Source: Ceriagrion tenellum
Lineage: Eukaryota; Arthropoda; Insecta; Odonata; Coenagrionidae
Assembly (NCBI GenBank): GCA_963169105.1
Contig: OY720635.1
Coordinates: forward strand, 126,647,894 to 126,711,893
DNA: 64,000 bases
Direction of reading: 5' to 3'
The translations under genes were made by a program, and so were the position numbers. The notes beneath the pieces were generated by a model. The model was not told the origin of the DNA. It searched no databases and saw only the letters and a program-made list of their open reading frames with translations. The stretch's first letter is position 1. Each line of letters starts with the position of its first letter. This document shows, one piece after another, positions 56,790 through 64,000 of this stretch.

Positions 56790-57478
56790 CGGCAAAACTC
56801 CACTCTTAACCAAAGGCGCCAAGGGATTCAGATTTTAACTTCCCATCCGACGGACTAAGCACAAAAATCGAAGTGCCCTCCACTGAGGACCCGAAAGGTG
56901 ATCAGGATTACACTGAATAATCACCACCACTGCCGGGATTCAAACCTAGGCCGAAGGGATGGGAAGCCAACACTCAAGGTAGTCGAGAATCAGAACTCTA
57001 TGCGGGAGCAAGCTCTCCTCGCCTCTTCGACGTGGAGAAATATCGAAGCACTGGAGAATATCTGAGCACTAAAATCGAAGTGCCCTCCACAGAGCACCCG
57101 AAAGATGATCAGGGTTCCACTGAATAATCATCACTGCTGCCGGGATTCGAACCTGGGCCCAAGGGATGGGAAGCCAACGCTCAAAGGTGGTCGAGAACTA
57201 GAATTCTATGAGGGAGCAAACTCTCCTCCCCTCTCCGACGTCAAAGCTGGAGAAATATCGAAGCACTGGAAATCATCAGAGCATAAAATCGAAGTGCCCT
57301 TCACAGAGCACCCGAAAGGTGATCAGTATTCCACTGAGTAATCATCAATGCTGCCGGGATTCGAACCTGGGCCCAAGGGATGGGAAGCCAACGCTCAAAG
57401 GTGGTCAAGAATTAGAATTCCATGCGGGAGCAAACACTCCTCGTCTCTCCGACGCCATGCTGGAGAAATATTTAAGCC
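56790..57478 (-). mobile_element. tRNA-derived repeat: SINE tail plus three tandem head units (207-214 bp)
   Basis: 56800-56860 matches the body of the 45.7-46.0 kb SINE (cttaaccaaaggcgccaagg, then catccgac). Then aaatcgaagtgccct recurs near 56866, 57073 and 57287, each unit containing a reversed box B (gccgggattcgaacctgggc) and box-A-like ccaacgctcaaaggtggtc. Three pol III-like heads stand in tandem. The two distal units are nearly identical, so amplification is recent. Short ORFs across the units are incidental. Confidence 0.8.
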
Positions 57479-57499
57479 AAAAAGGATGCATTTGAGGGA

Positions 57500-57840
57500 A
57501 TTGAGCAATCGTCGAGTAATCCGAGATAAAACGTTAAAAGAGCCAACCGAAGGCGGCAGCGACGCTCCCCGGACAGATTATCTCTCCTTTCCAGACTCCC
57601 TCGATCACATCCGAAGCGTCGCGTCCCGAGGATTAATCGCGCCTGACGTTAAATAAAAATGAACACCACGAGAAAGAGAGAGAGGGGGGAGAGAGAGAGG
57701 GAGAGAGAAAGAGACAGAGAGAAGAGAGACGCGGTAACAGTATCCAAAAGGTTGGCGAGGCGATAAGGGATCTCCGGCAGTGCCACAGCACATGCTTCAC
57801 GTTTTTCAATCGATACCTCAAAATCTCCTCCCCTTACCTT
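57500..57840. other. GC-rich patch with (GA)n at 57672-57727
   Basis: GA/GAGA purine tract of about 55 bp beside mixed GC-rich DNA; no gene. Confidence 0.6.
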
Positions 57841-58819
57841 CGCTGCGAGTTACATTCATTCGCTTGTTACTTTTTTGACTTCCACGACTTCACACATCAC
57901 ATACGCACGCACACACCCATAATCGCCGCTAGTCCTCACCTCTGTCCAGTAGTTCACTAGCTGACCTTCAGGCCACGGCCGGATAGATAGGGTTTTCAAG
58001 GGTATTGAAAGGAGGGTAGAAGAAAGTTAATTACTCAAATTACACATAGAACTTCGACTAGTCGCCGTAAGACAAGATGTGGATTTAGTTTCATCTGGCT
58101 GATCATAGTTTTGAATTTATTGGGGGGCTGGGTGATACACCAAGTTTAATGTTATAATATCTCTGGCAAAAATACGGTTTCTTCAAAACACACATTTGAG
58201 AACAGATGTGTCACACCATTTGCGGTAGCACAAATTTATCACTCCAAATTTTACATTATTTGTAAAAAATATATCAACTTGTATTAAGTTTTATATTTTT
58301 TCACCTCTATATATAATGTAAATGGAATATTAAGTGTTAACGATCATCGTCAATATAATATATAATCACTAGTGAAATTATTGAGCAACAGATGAGGATG
58401 ATGATACAAGTAGACTTTTACCACACGATGTAATTCAGCCAAATCATAGCACCCACTAACAAGACAAACTGATGAATTATTGTGATCCGAAAAATACCCA
58501 ATTAAAAATTAGTCTATTTTAAAAACCATTAGTACCGTAGCACTGTACACTTGATATTGCACAGCTGAAAATCAGTTCACTTACTTCACCTTCCACCCGA
58601 CATCCAACCCTCTAACACGGCCCTCAATCCCTGGTCTCTTATTACCTAAAAGCAATGTATATCTAAGTCTCTTCGGAAATCACCCGGTTAGGAGCGTATT
58701 TCAATAGCTTCCGGGACTTTGCATTCAACAACACCTCGTTTTGGTTGAGTAATACACCCTCTAAACAAATTCACGCCCTATCAGACACCCTATTGATAAA
58801 TGAATTGTATAAAAAGTTG
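57841..58819. other. AT-rich spacer
   Basis: No feature recognised. Confidence 0.45.
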
Positions 58820-59195
58820 CAAATGAATAAGTTTAATTTTGAGCAGGGGGAAAAGAGAGAACAATTTAGAGGTGTAGGAGTAGATGCTTCCGAAACTTGG
58901 TGTTGGAGGTGGATGCCGAAGACCACATGGACGAATAGAATCAGAAACGCGGGGATTAAGAGAAGAAAAGGAGAGAAAAACTTGCGGAGCACTATCAATA
59001 AGGAAGGGTAAGTAGCAGATGAATAGGCCACACTTTTAGACAGAACAAATTCGTTAGGAACATAACCGAAGGATAAACGGGGCATGATACAGGAACCTAA
59101 AAAGTACATGAATGAGTTTGCAGGGGAGAGGATGAATGGAAGGCTCCAGTCGACCAATTTACGGACGGATAACCGATTATAATGGCCGACGTGAG
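58820..59195 (+). mobile_element. RTE-like C-terminal fragment
   Basis: Open frame ending 59011 contains ASETWCWRWMPKTTWTNRIR, then EKNLRSTINK, the A-L-E-T-W-C-W-R-R-M..W-T-D-R-I-R block. Downstream, broken, is GHDTGT, then WKAPVDQFTDG. Different family from B; 5'-truncated. Confidence 0.75.
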
Positions 59196-59860
59196 TTGAT
59201 TCACGCCTTTCGAAAACATTACCACTGAAATCGCTTATTTCGAGCAAAGTTCTTCGTATTGTCTATGCTCTGTCCTTTTGTACTAGTAAAAGAAATAAAG
59301 AACTGGTATATATAATGCAGCACCACTTTTAAACCAACTTCCCTCTCAGTTGAAGTCTTGATCTGTTCAAACGTGGACCAGTTTTTAGGGAGAAAGGAGT
59401 TGGGGGACATTTAAAACTGGTAAGGAAGTCACTTGAGACACACAACACCCGAGTCTCAATACCTCAAAACCACAGACTTTAACCCGAAGGTCGGCTACAT
59501 AGGTAGGGGTTCAGTTCCTTTGGAAGAGAGAGGGACTGTATCGTTCTGGGCTTCTCTGACACTCTAACCATCCGTGATCTAATGGGGTCGTGTTTTAGAT
59601 TAGGAAACCATGCATTTCAACTCTCTTAAAAACCTCAAACCTTATATTACTTCCTAGTAAGTTACTAACTGGGTACTTACGCTAGCATCTGAAACCATAC
59701 TTCAGTATTGAAGTAAGGTTTAAGATGATAGCAATCCTCGACCATAATCGAACGGAAATCAGAGAAAACTTTTAAATGAAAATATTCTCGGGCCTGAGCC
59801 TAGCACAGGCTTCATGAATACATTCGAAATCCCAAATCCGAGTTACACTCGTGCACTAAT
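59196..59860. other. Spacer
   Basis: No gene recognised. Confidence 0.4.
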
Positions 59861-59925
59861 GTTCGAAGCCCTGTAGATGATGGCTAAGATAGCCATCGAA
59901 ACGTTGGCAACAGCCGCTTTCCTGA
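59860..59925 (+). ncRNA. Hammerhead-like motif, one core substitution
   Basis: CTGTAGA at 59871-59877 (canonical CTGANGA with A6 replaced by T), then a perfect 7-bp stem II GATGGCT/AGCCATC with loop aagat (59879-59897), then GAAA (59898-59901), then GTTG/CAAC able to form a tight hairpin. Stem I is not convincing. Likely an inactivated hammerhead from a Penelope-like element. Confidence 0.4.
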
Positions 59926-60894
59926 ACAGCCGGGAAACGATAACATTTCATCGACCTTGGTCGCCGGGAAAACACCAAATCTTACACTAACGCTCGCAAC
60001 AATAAATCAAAACGACTATGTTTTTCTAGCGCATGCTCTATAAAGGCTCGTGCCTAGGCCTACTGCCTCGATATGTTTAATTTTTAAACGGTTCCGAAAA
60101 CTCTTAACTAGTACAAGAACATTATGATGATTAGCGTGAGACACTTCGTAAGTATGATTCCCCCTTCTCCCAGAGTTTTCTGGGCCCTAATGGTTACAAA
60201 AACCAAGGAATTCCAAGTGTTAATGAGGGTGGGGAAAAAACTATTTTCAGGCAACTGTGATTTTTATCACCGCAGCGGCGTATTAGCTATTTATTAATCT
60301 TGTTTCTCCATTCCGGTTTTAGCAAGGCAAACGGTGTTTTTTTTTAAGAATTCAGCTATTTATCGAGAATAGAAATTCCGCAGAAATTTTGCGATCGTGA
60401 TGAGCGATATGGATGTCAAACACATTCCTCACAACCTGCCGAGCAGAGAGAGCTGTTTTCTCGCCGAGGTCCCGTAGTTCACCCGAGTAGCCTCTCCAGG
60501 AATGGCAGCTAGGAAGTGAAATGATGGAAGACAGTTTCATACGAAATGGTAATTACCGCATCCATGAGACCTCATGAAATTTCAGGATGGATGAAAAAGC
60601 AAACGACACTCATCTCTACTCATTAAACAGGTTAACATTTCGCCCTTCTCCATTTTCTCCGGCTTATTTGATTTTCGCCATTCATATTTCCGGTCTCCCG
60701 TGATGTCGACGCCAACAACTGTCAGTCGCCAAAGTAATTGATTAGGCCGAACGGAGATGAGTGAATTCCCACAATGGTACAGGAAGCTTTAACATTGAAA
60801 AAGTTGAAATTAGCACATATCGGAACACATCAGCTCACTTCAGTGCACACGATAAACGTTCAATGAAACGAAAATGTGCCCGAGAAAAACTATC
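59926..60894. other. AT-rich spacer
   Basis: No gene recognised. Confidence 0.4.
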
Positions 60895-61640
60895 AGTAAT
60901 CTCACTTAGTAATATTCCACAAAGGCTTTTATTATTCCGACTCAAGTTAAGTCACTATCAAGGTGACAATATTACATCACGAGCCACTTGTGTGCATTGC
61001 CAGGGTGTAAGAGAGAGGAAGTAGGGGAGGGGAAGTAGAGGATGGGAAAGAAGCTAATTGGGCGGAGAGTGGATGACTGGTCCGAATAAGGAGGGAGAAA
61101 GGTTTGAGTATTTTTTAAGGATTTACGTCATGGGAGGGGTAACGGAAATATTTGCTCCCAATTTGCCAAACACCTAATTGAAGAGGACCACCGAAGTGAC
61201 CTTATTTCGGAAGTCCTTCACATCCAATGTAAGGGACACAAACTGGATTATCTAGAAAATCTGAAAATAATTTTACATTCGAAAAATCAAAATTTGTGTG
61301 TGCTAAATGAAATGTTCCCTTCCCACTCTCCTTTCCTGACCTTACCTTTCCTCCCCCCCTCCCATGACGCAAATCTTTAAACAATACTCAAACCTTGTTC
61401 CTCCCCCCTTATTCGGACCAGTCATCCACTCTCCACCCAATTAGCTGCTTTCTCATCCTCTACTTCCCCTCCCCTACACCCTGACAATGTATATAAGTGG
61501 CTTGTGGTGTAATATTGTCACCTTGATAATGACTTAACTTGAGTCGAGACCTAGGTTGGAATAATAAAAACCTTTGTGGAATATTACAAAGTGAATTTAT
61601 TTACAAACCATTGCAATGCTGTTCCACCAAGTGAAGCCTG
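60895..61640. mobile_element. Foldback element, long version (about 230-bp arms)
   Basis: The left arm 60910-61140 and right arm 61352-61586 are reverse complements at roughly 90%, with a unique spacer of about 210 bp. Matching blocks include taatattccacaaagg, tatcaaggtgacaatattac, ggagagtggatgactggtcc and gtcatgggagggg. The right arm has an extra 12 nt (gagacctaggtt) between two gtcg-like words, absent on the left. Same family as 50803-51060 (shared right flank). Non-coding. Confidence 0.9.
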
Positions 61641-62908
61641 AGAATTTTTTATATATCAGTAACCTCCCGGTACTTCAGACCGGGCACAAAAACCATGGAC
61701 AAATGCTTTGTTTGTAGTAATCGAATTCGTTCATAAGGATTATTTATAGACGTAAGCTGTTAACCGAGGAGAATTGAAAACTTCACACAACGGCAACTTT
61801 ACCCATGCTAAGTGGATTCGCTGAAAATAGACTCAAGAACAATCGTCGTGGATGCAATTATCTACTATCCATTAAAAAAGTCGAGTCCGTTGAGTTTGGG
61901 ACGCTGTATCTTCAAGTAGGGTCAACCTACTTCAACAAAATAAAATACATACGATGGAACGATCATTTCTACGTTTACTGATAGGTGTTATTAATTTTTC
62001 ATATCGTTATCTACACTTTTATAACACTTACCCTCTGAAATAAGGCCCTGTTTTCGGCGCTCAAAACCCGATTGCCCGATTTTATGTTATCGCCATTCTC
62101 TTAATATTTATTGTAGAGATGAAAGATTTTGATACGAGTTAACCAAACATGTTTTTAAAATACTTAAGGGAAAAAAATTCTCTTAAAGTTCTCTTGTTGT
62201 TCAGAGGATATCAACTCTCCGTCAAAATACCGTTTGAAGTGAACTGCCGAGTGCTAGGGTCTTATACGAATGGAAAGTAAACGCAGGATTGCGTCGCGAA
62301 GTGAATAGCGCTTTAGGGCGAATGAAAAGCTCCCATTAGCATTATACCGAACTTAGGGGCCGCCGGCGTATCTACGCAAGCAAGCGCGCAGGATAGCAGT
62401 AGAAATGGGAAACTAACAACCTCTAGTTTGGAGTCAACTTATGCCGATATCAGACTTATTTCCTCCCCTCCTACATTCCTAAAAAAATTAAAAAAATCAA
62501 CCGTCATATCCTTAATTGCGGAAAATAACCTCATATTCTCTGGAGACCCGCTCTAATAACGACCGCCATTAATTCCTAATGGGTATCGGTTGCGAAGAGG
62601 GGCAGCACAGGGGTCCCACCATTCCTCGAGGCGAGGTCGCGCGCGCCACCGTGGCGACGACTTGAGAAACTTTTCCTAACCGTCCGGCTCCTGAAGCACC
62701 CCCCTAGCGGCGAGACGGATGGTTCGAAAAAATACCCGCGAAAAAAAATAGAGTAGAAGACATCGTGGCGAACGAAAGCGAAAGTAATTTCCATCTTTTA
62801 TTTTTAGAAAAGTGGCCCACCTATCACGGCTACTGCACATAGTTGGTTCCTAAACATTTTGAAGAATTCATTGATTTCAAAAAATTATTTTCATTATACA
62901 TTTATCCA
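61641..62908. other. Spacer with CpG-rich patch at 62350-62720
   Basis: GC-rich words (gcgcgccaccgtggcgacga, about 62640) near a 72-codon minus frame without domain. Otherwise AT-rich. No gene supported. Confidence 0.35.
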
Positions 62909-63305
62909 CATATATACCAATCACGCCATTCCCTTTCGGGGTAGGCAGAGTCACTAAGTTACACTCATAAATACATATTTGTACGCCTAACTCTGCTTCA
63001 ATAATTTCCTCCATACTGACCTATCCTCGCAAACCTCTTTTGCTTCATTTACCCCCATACACTGCTTCATACACGCTCTACTGTTTTTCAGACTCCTAAT
63101 ATTCCCCCTCCTAAGAATTTCCTCAACCACATTCGACCGCAACTTTCTCGGCCTACCTCTACCTCTCGCACCATTCATTTCACTCTTATATATCTGTTTC
63201 GTTATTCGACTCTCATCCATTCTCTCAAAAAGGCCAAACCAACGAAGCACACTCCTTTCATGTATGTCCATTACTGGAGCATCTAACCCACATTCATTTA
63301 TAACC
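62909..63305 (-). mobile_element. RTE/L1-like retrotransposon C-terminal region
   Basis: Open frame 62987-63271 (-) encodes SVLRWFGLFERMDESRITKQ, IYKSEMNGARGRGRPRKLRS, then MKQCMGVNEAKEVCEDRSVW. The V-L-R-W-F-G-H-x-E-R-M...R-G-R-G-R-P-R-K...D-R-x-x-W series is a widespread arthropod non-LTR C-terminus. The 94-codon frame is unbroken. The 3'UTR carries tataccaatcacgcc, also seen at 39.14 kb. Confidence 0.85.
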
Positions 63306-63700
63306 CATTCCTCACCTCAGATTCTGGAGCATCTGCACTTATCAGGATACATAAATGCGATAATCCGCGACTAACACCCAGGGTCCTGAAATAATATTAG
63401 AACAATGAACTTTTCAATAGCTGTGTGGTAATACAAAATAGTCTTAGCTTCTCTATCCTGTTTGATTATTTTTAAAACGAAATTTCAGCAAATAAAATTC
63501 TATTCCAAATATGCTTGTCCAAACTATGTTTAGACCCGTTTGGTCCAATTTCTTCTCATATCTCCAAAATTTAGTTCACTAAAAGGCGAAGACGTAAGGT
63601 TTCCATCTCTTTAGCCATTCATGGATAAATTCTAAATTCGTCCCATTTAACGTAAAGTGTAAAAACCCTCTTAATGACCACTCCTATCTAGCGACCACAG
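63306..63700. other. AT-rich spacer
   Basis: No feature recognised. Confidence 0.4.
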
Positions 63701-63704
63701 TTTT

Positions 63705-63997
63705 CAACGACCATTTTTCAGCAAAACCGTCGGAAGTCGTTTAATTCATGTTTCACTGAGATTGTACATATAAACTATAATTTTCCTCGAGCATTGAAAC
63801 TGAATTATAAAGAAAAATACGCCATTTGGATAGGATTTAACAAAACCATCGAGTTTTAGCATTTTTTTTTCAAATCAGCCGCCCATTCATTTTCATAATA
63901 CGTACTCCTAGAAACTGAACCTCTGTTGAAACACACCTGTTAAAAGACCATTTTTCAGCGGAACCGCCTGTGGTCGCTTAATACAGGTTTCACTGTA
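63705..63997. mobile_element. Probable DNA-transposon terminus with duplicated end sequence
   Basis: gaccatttttcagc-aaccg...ggtcg.ttaat-caggtttcactg occurs at 63709-63755 and 63946-63995. Reverse-complemented, the end reads cagtgaaacctgtattaagc followed by gacca, a terminus style seen in pogo/Tc1-like elements, with TA immediately outside (63996-63997). The transposon body would lie to the left; no transposase is visible. Confidence 0.45.
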
Positions 63998-64000
63998 TCT

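Overview
The window reads as non-coding, repeat-rich DNA of an animal, most likely an arthropod and probably an insect. It is AT-rich with scattered GC-rich islands. It has no long open frame: the longest are about 200 codons, lie in compositionally odd DNA and match nothing I recognise. Almost all recognisable coding sequence is decayed retrotransposon or transposon protein. Species cannot be fixed from the sequence. I see no convincing host exon, no intact tRNA or rRNA gene and no CRISPR, so the window may be intergenic or lie inside a very long intron.

Layout. 0-11 kb: non-LTR retrotransposon C-terminal scraps on both strands, a short perfect hairpin (3.2 kb), a 66-bp tandem duplication (5.35 kb), a degenerate hammerhead-like motif (6.2 kb) and GC islands at 2.1-2.8 and 6.4-7.2 kb. 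11-20 kb: GC islands, an RTE-like element split by a later antisense retrotransposon insertion with an 8-bp target-site duplication (14.66-15.93 kb), and a hammerhead ribozyme candidate with all core elements on the minus strand at 18.87-18.92 kb. 20-31 kb: an old satellite, a tRNA-derived SINE with a foldable cloverleaf head, several retrotransposon tails and a 149-bp three-copy tandem repeat. 31-40 kb: quiet AT-rich DNA, then a 499-bp piggyBac-type MITE flanked by TTAA and, 0.9 kb away, a larger related element with the end of a piggyBac transposase. 40-52 kb: a foldback element whose two arms each carry a hammerhead-like core, a reverse SINE, an 81-bp tandem array, a 1.1-kb non-LTR relic and a second foldback. 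52-64 kb: more tails, a 179-bp MITE, a tRNA-derived repeat amplified in tandem, a third foldback with about 230-bp arms and, at the right edge, what looks like the terminus of a DNA transposon.

Nothing here forms an operon or pathway. The unifying theme is retroelement debris. Most non-LTR copies retain only the 3' end of the reverse-transcriptase ORF, as expected from 5' truncation on insertion. The most interesting signal is the recurrence of hammerhead-ribozyme-like cores (CTGANGA, stem, GAAA, short stem, TC) at four separate loci, two of the cores in mirror-image arms of a foldback. That fits Penelope-like elements or their non-autonomous retrozyme-like relatives.
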